Shown here piece after piece: positions 34,389 to 43,516 of a stretch of DNA of 64,000 nucleotides. Numbering within the stretch: the stretch's first letter is position 1; each line of letters starts with the position of its first letter. Origin of the DNA: RH-AL1 sp965198485 (GTDB taxonomy: Bacteria; Pseudomonadota; Alphaproteobacteria; Rhizobiales; Beijerinckiaceae); contig CBDAPQ010000005.1 in assembly GCA_965198485.1 (NCBI GenBank), positions 2,542,001-2,606,000 of the forward strand, written 5' to 3'. The translations under genes were made by a program, and so were the position numbers. A model generated the notes under the pieces. The model was not told the DNA's origin and did no database searches. It saw only the letters and a list, made by a program, of their open reading frames with translations.

Positions 34389-35171
34389 TCAACGCGAGGA
34401 GCTTCTGAGAGCGATCCGGCTCCCGATCCATTTGCGATGCAGATGGGCGTGTATGCTATCGATCCTGGCGCGTTGCGCGGCCCAGAAGTCGGTGCTCGAC
34501 ATTCGCGATCCGGGCTCGGGCGCGGCGAAGACGGGAATGGGCGGCGCCGCCACCGCGACGGGCAGGGGCGAGGCATCGGCGAAGCCGCGCGCTTGTCGGG
34601 CGCTGATCGCGCGGCAGTCGGCTGCGGTCAGCGCTGACAGCGCGGGCTCGTTCCAATCGTGCCGGCGCCGGACGCGGTAGGCATTGCAGGCACGAGGCTC
34701 GGCGCCAGCCGTCCAGGCCGTGGCGAGGGGACGGGCGTCGGCATCGACGTTGGCGTCCGCAGATGCGAGACGCCAGTGATCGCCGAAGAGGTCGCGCATC
34801 TCGGCGGTGCCGGCGGAAACGCGGAGCGGCGCGGCTACGTTGGGTCCGTCAAGCAGCGTCGTATCGTAGATCGGCTCGACCCGGCTGACGGCCTCGAGGA
34901 GTTCGACCGCGAGCGGGGCGAAACGCGCGCTCGTCTCGAGATGCCGGTCCACCAGAGGCAAGCTCCAGCCGGGCGGCGCGGTGCCGCTCTCCGATCCGCC
35001 CTGCTCGTGCCGCGGCGAGACGTGGACGGTCAACGTACCGTCGTCCGGCTCGAAATGCGTCGGGAGGATCGCGGTGGCGCCGGCGATCGGATCGCGCCAG
35101 TCGGCGCGCGCCGCCTCTGCCGACCCGACGAGGGCGACGACGAGAAGTGCAAGGTTGAGGGCATCACGCAT
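34389..35171 (-). CDS. Secreted protein of unknown function
   Basis: 260 residues starting MRDALNLALLVVALVGSAEA, a clear signal peptide with cleavage near ARA-DW. The mature part has no recognised domain. It carries several Trp and Pro, a likely disulfide pair (ACNAYRV and AADCRAI, about 170 and 200), and a C-terminal basic helix (HLHRKWIGSRIALRSSS). It is divergent from enolase with a 177-bp gap. The function is not recognised. Confidence 0.68.
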   Translation of the reverse strand: MRDALNLALLVVALVGSAEAARADWRDPIAGATAILPTHFEPDDGTLTVHVSPRHEQGGSESGTAPPGWSLPLVDRHLETSARFAPLAVELLEAVSRVEPIYDTTLLDGPNVAAPLRVSAGTAEMRDLFGDHWRLASADANVDADARPLATAWTAGAEPRACNAYRVRRRHDWNEPALSALTAADCRAISARQARGFADASPLPVAVAAPPIPVFAAPEPGSRMSSTDFWAAQRARIDSIHAHLHRKWIGSRIALRSSSR

Positions 35172-35348
35172 ACGGACATCTCGGCTAGACGCCATCCGCG
35201 GCGGCAGCGGGGCAGCGGCATTCCTTTTGCCGCCGCTTTCTGAAGAATTGCGCGTCGTGGCAGCCGTGACACGCTTCCAGCCCGCCGCGCATCGGCGTAC
35301 AAACCGCGCCGCCGCACTTTTCGACGCGGCCCACCGGAAGGACCTGCC

Positions 35349-36632
35349 ATGACGGCCATCGTCGACATCGTCGCCCGCGAGATCCTCGATTCCCGCGGCA
35401 ACCCGACGGTCGAGGTCGATGTCACGCTGGAAGATGGCTCGATGGGCCGCGCCGCCGTGCCGTCCGGTGCTTCCACCGGCGCCCACGAGGCGGTCGAGCT
35501 GCGCGACGGCGACAAGTCGCGCTACGGCGGCAAGGGCGTGCGCACCGCCTGCGACAGCGTCAACCGCGACATCTTCGATGCCATCGGCGGCTTCGATGCC
35601 GAGGACCAGGTGCATATCGACGAAACCATGATCGGGCTCGACGGCACGCCCAACAAGGCCAGGCTCGGCGCCAACGCCATCCTCGGCGTGTCGTTGGCGT
35701 GCGCTAAGGCGGCGGCCGACGTGATCGGCCTGCCGCTCTACCGCTACGTCGGCGGCATCCAGGCGCGCACCCTGCCGGTGCCGATGATGAACATCATCAA
35801 CGGTGGCGCCCACGCCGACAACCCGATCGACTTCCAGGAGTTCATGATCATGCCGTTGGGCGCCGAAACGCTCGCGGAAGCCGTACGTTACGGCGCGGAA
35901 GTGTTCCATGCCCTGAAGAGCGCGCTGAAGAAGGGCGGCCACAACACCAACGTCGGCGACGAGGGCGGCTTCGCCCCAAACCTGCCCTCGGCCGAGGCGG
36001 CGCTCGACTTCTGCATGAAGGCGATCGAGGCCGCCGGCTTCAAGCCCGGCCAGGACATCGCGCTGGCGCTCGACTGCGCCGTGACCGACTGGTTCAAGGA
36101 CGGCACCTACCATTACGAGGGCGAGGGCACGACGCGCTCGGTCGAGGCCCAGGTCGACTACCTCGAGAAGCTCGCCGGCAGCTACCCCATCGTGTCGATC
36201 GAGGACGGCATGGCCGAGGACGACTGGGACGGTTGGAAGCTGCTCACCGATCGCATTGGGAAAAGTGTCCAGCTCGTCGGGGACGACCTCTTCGTCACCA
36301 ACACCGGTCGGCTCTCGCGCGGCATCGAGATGGGCGTCGCCAACTCGATCCTGATCAAGGTCAACCAGATCGGCACCCTCACCGAGACGCTGGCCGCCGT
36401 CGAGATGGGCCACCGCGCCGGCTACACCGCGGTCATGAGCCACCGCTCCGGCGAAACCGAGGATTCCACCATCGCCGACCTGGCGGTCGCGACCAACTGC
36501 GGGCAGATCAAGACCGGCTCGCTGTCGCGCTCAGACCGCGTCGCCAAGTACAACCAGCTGATCCGCATTGAGGAGGAACTGGGGCCGCAGGCGCTCTACG
36601 CCGGGCGCGCGGCGCTGAAGGCGCGGCGTTAG
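35349..36632 (+). CDS. eno: Enolase
   Basis: Converts 2-phosphoglycerate to phosphoenolpyruvate in glycolysis. 427 residues with the full set of motifs: AREILDSRGNPTVEV, SGASTGAHEAVELRDGD, NIINGGAHADN, the catalytic Glu region VGDEGGFAPN, SIEDGMAEDDW, LIKVNQIGTLTE with the catalytic Lys, and MSHRSGETEDSTIADLAV. An AAGGA Shine-Dalgarno is well spaced before the ATG. The gene stands alone; pyrG and pdhA, common neighbours, are absent. Confidence 0.98.
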   Translation: MTAIVDIVAREILDSRGNPTVEVDVTLEDGSMGRAAVPSGASTGAHEAVELRDGDKSRYGGKGVRTACDSVNRDIFDAIGGFDAEDQVHIDETMIGLDGTPNKARLGANAILGVSLACAKAAADVIGLPLYRYVGGIQARTLPVPMMNIINGGAHADNPIDFQEFMIMPLGAETLAEAVRYGAEVFHALKSALKKGGHNTNVGDEGGFAPNLPSAEAALDFCMKAIEAAGFKPGQDIALALDCAVTDWFKDGTYHYEGEGTTRSVEAQVDYLEKLAGSYPIVSIEDGMAEDDWDGWKLLTDRIGKSVQLVGDDLFVTNTGRLSRGIEMGVANSILIKVNQIGTLTETLAAVEMGHRAGYTAVMSHRSGETEDSTIADLAVATNCGQIKTGSLSRSDRVAKYNQLIRIEEELGPQALYAGRAALKARR

Positions 36633-36635
36633 GGC

Positions 36636-36848
36636 ATGCGGGTAAGGGTCGATCAAGGCGCCGACGCCATCACCCTGACGTTCGCCGACACTGCGGTGGA
36701 CACCAGTGAAGAAGTCTCTGACGGGATCGTTCTCGACTTCGACGAAGCAGGACGCGTCGTCGGGAACAAGATCCTCGACGCGTCCAGCCGCACCGGTAAT
36801 CCAGCGGTACTCAAGGACTTCAGTTTCGAGCTGCCTCGCGTCGCCTGA
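36636..36848 (+). CDS. DUF2283 family small protein
   Basis: 70 residues (MRVRVDQGADAITLTFADTA). The segment EEVSDGIVLDFDEAGRVVGN and KILDAS is the signature of DUF2283, a small family often found near toxin-antitoxin loci but of unknown function. It lies 3 bp after the enolase stop, so it may be read from the same transcript. Confidence 0.8.
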   Translation: MRVRVDQGADAITLTFADTAVDTSEEVSDGIVLDFDEAGRVVGNKILDASSRTGNPAVLKDFSFELPRVA

Positions 36849-36909
36849 TCGTCGAGATGACGCAGCTCGCACCGGACGGCGATCGGGCGCTCGCCGGTTC
36901 TGCGCGACC

Positions 36910-38535
36910 TTATACCCGAGCTTCGGCGATCGCGCGGATGTCGGCGCCACGCTGGTCGCGAAGATCGCGCGCGTGCGCCATCGCCGCCGCGATCGTCGGC
37001 CGCGGTTCGCTGGTGAGGTCGCGGCCGGAGGCGTTGCGGTAGCGCACGATCCAGCCGCCGCTCCACGCTGCAGGGTCGCCGACGACGGTGAAGTCGGCGG
37101 CCGCGGTGGACGGCGCCGCCGCCCGGTCCATGTCGATCCTCGGCCGCTTCGGCCGGATCAGGCCGGGCACGGCGCCGAGCCCGAGGCATACCAGCACGAT
37201 CGCCGGGAACGCGAAGGGCAGCGCGGCCACCAGCGTCGACTCGTTGGTGGCCAGCAGCCTGAAATAGATCGCGACGACGATCGTCGCGGCGATCAGCCCG
37301 ATCGTGCCGGCCCAGGTCGCCGCCATGACCCACAGCGGCTCGCCGCCGTGGCGATGCAGGTAGGCCAGAATGGCGATGGCGGCGAAAGCCTGCAGGAAGA
37401 TGATGCCGAACGAGCCAAAGCCGATCACCACCAGCACGCCGTCCTTGAACGGGTCGAGCCCGGCCAGCGCGAAGGGCGCGACCGCGACGATCGTCAAGGC
37501 GGTGACGACGGCACTTGCACGCGACGGCGCGCCGGAATGGGGATGCGCGTCGCCGACCCAGGGCGGCAGCAGCCACTCGCGCCCGAGCGCGAAGATGTAG
37601 CGCGAGGCGGCGTTGTGTATGGCGAGGTAGGAGGCCAGCAGCGACAGGAAGAAGAACACGCCCATGATGTCGGTGAGCACCTCGCCGCCGTAGCGCGTGA
37701 ACACGTTGAACATCAGCTCGCCGGTCTCCCCGTTGGCGCGCGCGGCGACGTCGTCGGGCTCGATCGCGCCGATCGTGATCCAGGCGCTGAACAGGTAGAA
37801 CACGGCGATCGCGATCACCGCCGTGTAGGTCGCGATCGGGATCGAGCGCCTGGGCTCGGCCGCTTCCTCGCCGTACAGCGCGGCGGATTCGAAGCCGAGG
37901 AAGCAGGTGAAGGCCACCATCAAACTGACGCCGAGCCCCGGCGTGAAGACCTGAGCAGGGGCCAACGCGTGCGCCGGCAGCGCCGCCGCGACGCCCTTGG
38001 CGGCGATGACGCTGCCATCGAAGACTGCGAGGATCACGACCTCGCCGATCATCAGCCCGCCGAGGATCAGCGAGGAGAAATCGATCGAGCGGTAGCCGAG
38101 CACGGCCACGGTCACGATCCCGATGGCGGCGAAAAGAGGCCACGGCAGGTGCAGGCCGGCCTGGGCGAGGACAATCGCGGTGAAATAGCCGAAGAAGGCG
38201 GCCAGCCCGAAGGTAAAGGCGAGATAGGCCAGCAGGGCCGTGTAGGCCGAGCCGATACCCGCCGCCGTGCCGAACCCCTCGGTGATGTAGGTGTAGAAGG
38301 CGCCGGTGTTGACGATGCGCCGGCTCATCGCGGCGTAGCCGACCGCGAAGCAGAGCAGGGTGACGCCGGCGATGAGGAAGGCGCCGGGCGTGCCCACGCC
38401 GTTGCCGCGGCCCAGCGCGATCGGCAGGTTGCCGATCAGCGAGGCCAGCGGCGCCGCAGCGGCAATGACGAGGAAGACGATACGCGACGTCGACAGCGAG
38501 GCGCGCGTGATCGGCTCGCGTTCGATCGGGGGCAT
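36910..38535 (-). CDS. APC superfamily amino acid permease
   Basis: Inner-membrane transporter of about 541 residues with 12 predicted helices. The first helix region (VFLVIAAAAPLASLIGNLP), GVGTPGAFL, NTGAFYTYITEGFG, GFESAALYGEEAAEPRRSIP and SRYIFALGREWLLP are typical of the APC family. After the last helix a C-terminal domain of about 100 residues carries WSGGWIVRYRNASG and AMAHARDLRDQRGADIRAI, unusual for plain permeases. The substrate is unknown. The ATG at 38535 is preferred because upstream in-frame sequence is not hydrophobic and lacks conservation. Confidence 0.88.
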   Translation of the reverse strand: MPPIEREPITRASLSTSRIVFLVIAAAAPLASLIGNLPIALGRGNGVGTPGAFLIAGVTLLCFAVGYAAMSRRIVNTGAFYTYITEGFGTAAGIGSAYTALLAYLAFTFGLAAFFGYFTAIVLAQAGLHLPWPLFAAIGIVTVAVLGYRSIDFSSLILGGLMIGEVVILAVFDGSVIAAKGVAAALPAHALAPAQVFTPGLGVSLMVAFTCFLGFESAALYGEEAAEPRRSIPIATYTAVIAIAVFYLFSAWITIGAIEPDDVAARANGETGELMFNVFTRYGGEVLTDIMGVFFFLSLLASYLAIHNAASRYIFALGREWLLPPWVGDAHPHSGAPSRASAVVTALTIVAVAPFALAGLDPFKDGVLVVIGFGSFGIIFLQAFAAIAILAYLHRHGGEPLWVMAATWAGTIGLIAATIVVAIYFRLLATNESTLVAALPFAFPAIVLVCLGLGAVPGLIRPKRPRIDMDRAAAPSTAAADFTVVGDPAAWSGGWIVRYRNASGRDLTSEPRPTIAAAMAHARDLRDQRGADIRAIAEARV

Positions 38536-38628
38536 GGCAGGGCTCACCTTGTGCGAAGCGAAGGATAGCCGCCGTGCGTCGCCTCGATGGCGCCCCTCCG
38601 TTTTGCACGAGGCTGGCCCGGTAGCGAC

Positions 38629-38649
38629 CCTGTCGCTGTTTTCGCGACA
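38629..38649. other. Hairpin in the gap between the permease and lysR genes
   Basis: CTGTCGC and GCGACAG form a 7-bp stem around the loop TGTTTTC, about 95 bp upstream of the permease start. There is no T-run after the stem in either direction. It may be a leader structure of the permease transcript or the weak end of the lysR unit. Nothing else is apparent in the 250-bp gap. Confidence 0.4.
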
Positions 38650-38785
38650 GCTGTAGCGCACCGCACGGCATCCGGCGAGCGGTCGCGTCGAAAGCTGGCG
38701 CTTGCGTTCCGCGACCGACCTGACGCCGCTATCATCGTCGGCGCTGGAGCTTTTAAGGACTGGACGTCCACCAAAGCCTCAAGGG

Positions 38786-39691
38786 TCACGATGGCTGCCG
38801 CGGCTCGCCGAAAACCTCGATAGAGGCTTCGATGAAGGAGTGCAGCTTGGGTGTTTGCCGCCTGTCCGATGCGTAGACGAGGTGCATGGGCCGGGCGGGC
38901 GCGGCGTAGTCCGGCAAAACCTGGATGAGAAACTCCGTCTTGATAGCGGGCCTCAAAACGTCTTCGGGACCGAGGACGATGCCGAAGCCTCCTAACGCGG
39001 CGGCCACCAGTGCCGCGCAGTCGTTGACTTCGAGGCGGCCTTTCACCGGCACCACCGAGGTATCTTCGCCGCACCCGAAGCGCCAGCCCTGCTCCGTCGA
39101 CCGGGACCAGAAAGCGTAGCCGAGGAGCTCGTGCGATAAGAGGTCGGCCGGAGTGCGGGGCGTTCCGCGTCGCGCGAGGTAGGCCGGCGACGCGCAGGCG
39201 ATCAGCTGATAGGAGCGCAGAGGCCGCGCTATGAGGCTCGCCGTCGCTGTCGGGCCGATCCTGAAGGCCGCCTCAAATCCTTCCTCGACGAGATCGACGA
39301 CGCGGTCCGTCAGGGTCAAGGACATCGTGACCTCGCGGTGCGCGTCGAGAAAGGCGGTCACCATCGGCATCAAGCTGTGGCTGCCGAAGGCGGAAGGCGC
39401 CGTGACTCTGAGATGGCCGCGCGGCTTGACGCCCAGCCTCGCGGTAAGCGCCTCCGCGTCGTCGGCGGCGGCGAGGACCTCCTTGCAGCGGTCGTAGAAG
39501 AGGCGGCCGGCTTCGGTCAGGCTCTGCCGGCGCGTGGTCCTGTTCAGGAGGCGCGTCCCCAGCCGGGTTTCCAGGTAGGCGACCTGCTTGGCGACCATCT
39601 GCGGCGACGACCCGATGTAACCCGCCGCCGCCGCGAAGGAGCCTGACTCGACCGCCTTCGCGAAGGTCGCCATGCACGAAAGCCGATCCAT
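38786..39691 (-). CDS. LysR-family transcriptional regulator
   Basis: 301 residues. The winged helix-turn-helix occupies about 1-62 (MATFAKAVESGSFAAAAGY, SPQMVAKQVAYLETRLG, RLLNRTTRRQSLTEAG), followed by the substrate-binding domain (RGHLRVTAPSAFGSHSLMP, and ACASPAYLARRGTPRTPADL). It resembles the CrgA/DmlR branch. It is divergent from the oxidoreductase gene at 39788 with a 96-bp shared promoter region, so that gene is the likely target. The inducer is unknown. Confidence 0.92.
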   Translation of the reverse strand: MDRLSCMATFAKAVESGSFAAAAGYIGSSPQMVAKQVAYLETRLGTRLLNRTTRRQSLTEAGRLFYDRCKEVLAAADDAEALTARLGVKPRGHLRVTAPSAFGSHSLMPMVTAFLDAHREVTMSLTLTDRVVDLVEEGFEAAFRIGPTATASLIARPLRSYQLIACASPAYLARRGTPRTPADLLSHELLGYAFWSRSTEQGWRFGCGEDTSVVPVKGRLEVNDCAALVAAALGGFGIVLGPEDVLRPAIKTEFLIQVLPDYAAPARPMHLVYASDRRQTPKLHSFIEASIEVFGEPRQPS

Positions 39692-39700
39692 GATTACAAA

Positions 39701-39719
39701 CTACTTGTTGTTGAACTAG
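39701..39719. promoter_or_regulatory. Imperfect dyad in the lysR/oxidoreductase divergent promoter
   Basis: CTACTT and AACTAG flank a seven-base centre (GTTGTTG), giving a dyad with one mismatch in each arm of six. It lies about 10 bp upstream of the lysR start, where LysR regulators often bind for autorepression. This is a candidate only. Confidence 0.35.
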
Positions 39720-39787
39720 GTGTCAGATCATCATTTTTCCGAACGGGATGGCAATCCATATCGTGTGGGACGGTTGAAGGAGATGTC

Positions 39788-40447
39788 ATGAAGATCGGAA
39801 TCATCGGAGCGGGCTTCGTCGGCAGGGCGGTCGCCCGCCTAGCGGTGCAGGCCGGACACGACGTGATGGTGAGCAATTCGCGGGGGCCGAAATCGTTGGC
39901 CAGTATCCCGAGCGGAACCGGGGCACGGATCGGGACCGTCGCGGAGGCGGTCGCCTTCGCCGAGATCGCGCTGGTCGCCATCCCGCTCGAACACTATCGG
40001 AGCGTTCCGGTCGAGCCGCTGGCCGGCAAGATCGTCATCGACGCCAACAACTACTATCCCGAGCGGGACGGTGCGATCGCGGCGCTCGATGCCCGTCGGA
40101 TAACCACCAGCGGGCTGCTCGCCGAGCATCTTCCCTCCTCGCACGTGGTCAAGGCGTTCAACGCCATCTTGGCCGGGGACATCGAGACGGATGGGCGGCC
40201 CGCCAGCGCGGCCGATCGGCGCGCGCTGCCGATCGCCGGAGACGATCAAGAAGCCAAGGCGCGAGTGATGCGTCTCGTCGACCAACTCGGCTTCGACGCG
40301 TTCGACGCCGGGAGCGTTGCCGACAGTTGGCGCTTCGAGCGGGCGAAACCCGCCTACTGCGTGAAGCTGAATGTTGAGCAACTCGTCCGCGCGCTCAACG
40401 CAGCCGAACGCGACGTCGACCTGCCCGATGGCTCCTGGCGGCCGTGA
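39788..40447 (+). CDS. NADPH-dependent F420 reductase-like oxidoreductase
   Basis: 219 residues with an N-terminal Rossmann fold (MKIGIIGAGFVGRAVARLA) and the NADP-selective SNSRGPKSL turn, followed by VAIPLEHYRSVPVEPLAGKI and IDANNYYPERDG, the marks of the F420-dependent NADP reductase / YrdC-like family (COG2085). In organisms without F420 the real substrate is unknown. A GGAGAT Shine-Dalgarno precedes the ATG. It is divergent from, and probably controlled by, the adjacent LysR regulator. Confidence 0.85.
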   Translation: MKIGIIGAGFVGRAVARLAVQAGHDVMVSNSRGPKSLASIPSGTGARIGTVAEAVAFAEIALVAIPLEHYRSVPVEPLAGKIVIDANNYYPERDGAIAALDARRITTSGLLAEHLPSSHVVKAFNAILAGDIETDGRPASAADRRALPIAGDDQEAKARVMRLVDQLGFDAFDAGSVADSWRFERAKPAYCVKLNVEQLVRALNAAERDVDLPDGSWRP

Positions 40448-40614
40448 GCGTCGCGTTGGGTGGGAATCCACCTTCCCCATGCCTTGGACGAGATGGACCT
40501 CGCCGAAAGAACCGAGTTCGCCCAGCAAAACGATGCGGCCAGGTTCCAGGCTGTCACATTGCGGCGACATTGGTCGGGCACAGGCACGCCACAAACTTCC
40601 TGCGAGGAGCCACC

Positions 40615-41171
<557 letters not shown>

Positions 41172-41172
<1 letters not shown>

Positions 41173-41549
41173 TGCGCGCTGCGGCGGTCGCGATCGGGCT
41201 GGCGCTGCTCGCGAGCGCGCCGGCCGGCGCGGAACCGGCGCCCGTCAACCTGCCCAACGACGTGCCGCGTGCGATCGCCGCCTGCTGGCATCCGCCGCAC
41301 GAAGGCGACGAGATCACTTTGCGCATGAGCTTCCGGCGCGACGGATCGGTGTTCGGCAAGCCGCGCATCACCTACATGAAGGCGGCGGGCGGCCCCGATG
41401 GTCAGGCCGACCTTGCCAACTCGCTGTTCGCCGCCCTCGCGACCTGCACGCCACTGCGGTTTACCCCATCCCTGGGAGCCGCTATTGCGGGCCGCGTCTT
41501 CCTCATTCGCTTCGTCGCCCCGCGCCGCACGCGCGGCGCGGGGCTGTAG
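41172..41549 (+). CDS. Small exported protein with a TonB-C-like segment
   Basis: 125 residues from a GTG that shares one base with the upstream stop (TAGTG). A signal peptide (AAAVAIGLALLASAPAGAEP) leads to CWHPPHEGDEITLRMSFRRD, GSVFGKPRITY and a C-terminal strand RVFLIRFVAP. This pattern resembles the small TonB C-terminal-like proteins found in rhizobia, whose function is not known. It carries one Cys pair (AACW and ATCTP). It lies between two cyclophilin genes and is probably cotranscribed with both. Confidence 0.75.
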
Positions 41550-41565
41550 CACCCCAGGAGTTTCC

Positions 41566-42021
41566 ATGGCCGAAGCCGGCAACACCCTCACGCTCGAGAC
41601 GACCAAGGGACCCGTCGTGATCGAGATGCGCCCGGACCTCGCGCCCAAGCACGTCGAGCACATCAAGAAGCTCGTCGGCGAGCATTTCTACGACGGCATC
41701 GTGTTCCATCGCGTGATCGACGGCTTCATGGCGCAGACCGGCTGCCCCAACGGCACCGGCACCGGCGGCTCGAAGTACCCGAACATCAAGCAGGAGTTCA
41801 ACAACGAGCCGCACGTGCGCGGCACCTGCTCGATGGCCCGCGCGCAGAGCCCGGACTCGGCCAATTCGCAGTTCTTCATCTGCTTCGGCGATTCCGACTT
41901 CCTCAACAAGCAGTACACCGTTTGGGGCAAGGTGACGTCGGGCATGGAGAACGTCGACAAGATCAAGCGCGGCGAGCCCGTGCGCGACCCCGACAAGATC
42001 GTGTCCGCGACGCTCAGCTGA
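41566..42021 (+). CDS. ppiB: Cytosolic cyclophilin-type peptidyl-prolyl isomerase
   Basis: 151 residues without a signal peptide (MAEAGNTLTLETTKGPVVIE). The cyclophilin core is complete: FHRVIDGFMAQTGCPNGTG, EFNNEPHVRGTCSMARAQ, PDSANSQFFICF and VWGKVTSGMENVDKI. AGGAG precedes the ATG. It looks like a paralogue of the exported cyclophilin 0.4 kb upstream, one for each compartment. Confidence 0.94.
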   Translation: MAEAGNTLTLETTKGPVVIEMRPDLAPKHVEHIKKLVGEHFYDGIVFHRVIDGFMAQTGCPNGTGTGGSKYPNIKQEFNNEPHVRGTCSMARAQSPDSANSQFFICFGDSDFLNKQYTVWGKVTSGMENVDKIKRGEPVRDPDKIVSATLS

Positions 42022-42040
42022 GAAGCCGCGACCCGTCGAC

Positions 42041-43447
42041 GTGAACGAGTTCTGGCGTCTCTCGGCGACCGAGATGTCTGCCCTGGTGCGGCGGCGTGAG
42101 GTCTCCGCGCGCGACGTGGCGCTCGACGGTCTCGCGCGTCTCGAACGAGTGAATGGAGCGATCAATGCCGTGGTCGACGTGCGGGCGGAGGAGACCCTGG
42201 CGCAAGCCGACAGGGTCGATCGCGCGCTCAAGGATGGTGGCGCCGATATGCCGCTTGCCGGCGCGACCTTCACGATCAAGGTCAACACGGATCAAATCGG
42301 CTTCGCCACCACCAACGGTCTGACGCTTCAGCGCAACCTCGTCGCCGCATCGAGCAATCCGGCGGTCGACAACTTGCTGAAGGCAGGGGCCGTCTCCCTC
42401 GGTCGCACCAACACGCCGGCATTCTCCTGTCGCTGGTTCACCGACAACCGGCTCCACGGCGCCACCCGCAACCCGCGCAATCCCCGCCTCACGCCGGGGG
42501 GATCGTCGGGCGGCGCGGCGGCGGCCGTCGCTGCCGGGATCGGCGCCTTCGCGCAGGGAACCGACATCGCCGGCTCGGTCCGCTATCCCGCTTACGCCTG
42601 CGGCCTGCACGGCATACGCCCCACTCCGGGGCGGATACCCGCTTGGAACGCGTCTTCGCCGGATCGCGCGATCGGGCCGCAACTGACCGCGGTCGTCGGT
42701 CCTATCGGTCGCACGATCGAGGATCTTCGATCAATCCTCGCGGCGATGGCGGCGTTCGATCCACGCGATCCCTGGTGGACACCGGCACCGCTCGTCGGTC
42801 CGGACGTGCCCCGACGTGCGGCGCTCTGCAGCGCGCCCGACGGGCTCGAGACGGCGTCCGAGGTCGTCGCGGCACTGGAACACGCTGCCGTGTGCCTGCG
42901 AGACCAAGGCTGGGAGGTCGAACGCGTCGATGCGCTGCCGCCCCTGCGCGAGGCGGCTGAGGTGCAGACGCAGCTCTGGCTCTGCGAGGGTTACGACAAG
43001 CTACGCGCAGCGGCGGAGGAGGAAGGCGACGCGGGTGCGCTGACCGTTTTGCGGTACCACGAGGCCACAGCTCGCGCCGTTGATCGCGACGCCTATGCCG
43101 ATCTCTTCAAACGCCGTCTCGCGATGATCCGGGCATGGAACGCCTTCCTCGAGCGTTGTCCGGTCGTCCTGATGCCGGTGTCGACACAACTGCCGTTTGC
43201 GGACGGTCTCGATCTCCAAGGCGACGCGGCATTCGCACGAGTTTGGGAGGCGCAGACGACCCAATTGGCGATTCCAGTTCTGGGCCTGCCGGCGCTGACT
43301 GTGAGCACCGGTCTGGTCCATGGCATTCCCGTCGGTGTCCAGATCGTCGCGGGGCGGTTCCGCGAGGATCTCTGCCTTGCCGCCGGCGCGGCCATCGAAG
43401 CCGGCGGGGCACCGATCTCGCCCATCGATCCAGTGCGATATTCGTGA
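42041..43447 (+). CDS. Amidase signature family amidase (AtzF/GatA-like)
   Basis: 468 residues from a GTG start (MNEFWRLSATEMSALVRR). The Ser-cisSer-Lys triad is present: Lys in FTIKVNTDQ (about 80), TPGGSSGGAAAAVAAG (about 150-165) and TDIAGSVRYPA (about 175-185). It resembles the GatA-like amidases, but no gatB or gatC is here, so it is probably a free-standing hydrolase of unknown substrate. It is 19 bp from the cyclophilin upstream. Confidence 0.87.
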   Translation: MNEFWRLSATEMSALVRRREVSARDVALDGLARLERVNGAINAVVDVRAEETLAQADRVDRALKDGGADMPLAGATFTIKVNTDQIGFATTNGLTLQRNLVAASSNPAVDNLLKAGAVSLGRTNTPAFSCRWFTDNRLHGATRNPRNPRLTPGGSSGGAAAAVAAGIGAFAQGTDIAGSVRYPAYACGLHGIRPTPGRIPAWNASSPDRAIGPQLTAVVGPIGRTIEDLRSILAAMAAFDPRDPWWTPAPLVGPDVPRRAALCSAPDGLETASEVVAALEHAAVCLRDQGWEVERVDALPPLREAAEVQTQLWLCEGYDKLRAAAEEEGDAGALTVLRYHEATARAVDRDAYADLFKRRLAMIRAWNAFLERCPVVLMPVSTQLPFADGLDLQGDAAFARVWEAQTTQLAIPVLGLPALTVSTGLVHGIPVGVQIVAGRFREDLCLAAGAAIEAGGAPISPIDPVRYS

Positions 43448-43516
43448 CGAAGCAGGCGCGAGGATGATCCCGCAAGATCGGCGCCCTGCGTCGTCTTACT
43501 CCCACTAATCGCAACG

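Noticed and set aside
36706..38568. 620-codon plus-strand frame opposite the APC permease
   Set aside because: Shadow frame without hydrophobic segments or motifs; the minus strand encodes a clear 12-helix transporter.
43448..43516. preQ1 riboswitch upstream of queA-tgt (also considered upstream of queE and queF)
   Set aside because: No preQ1-I type hairpin with an A-rich tail, or other preQ1 class pattern, could be seen in these short gaps.
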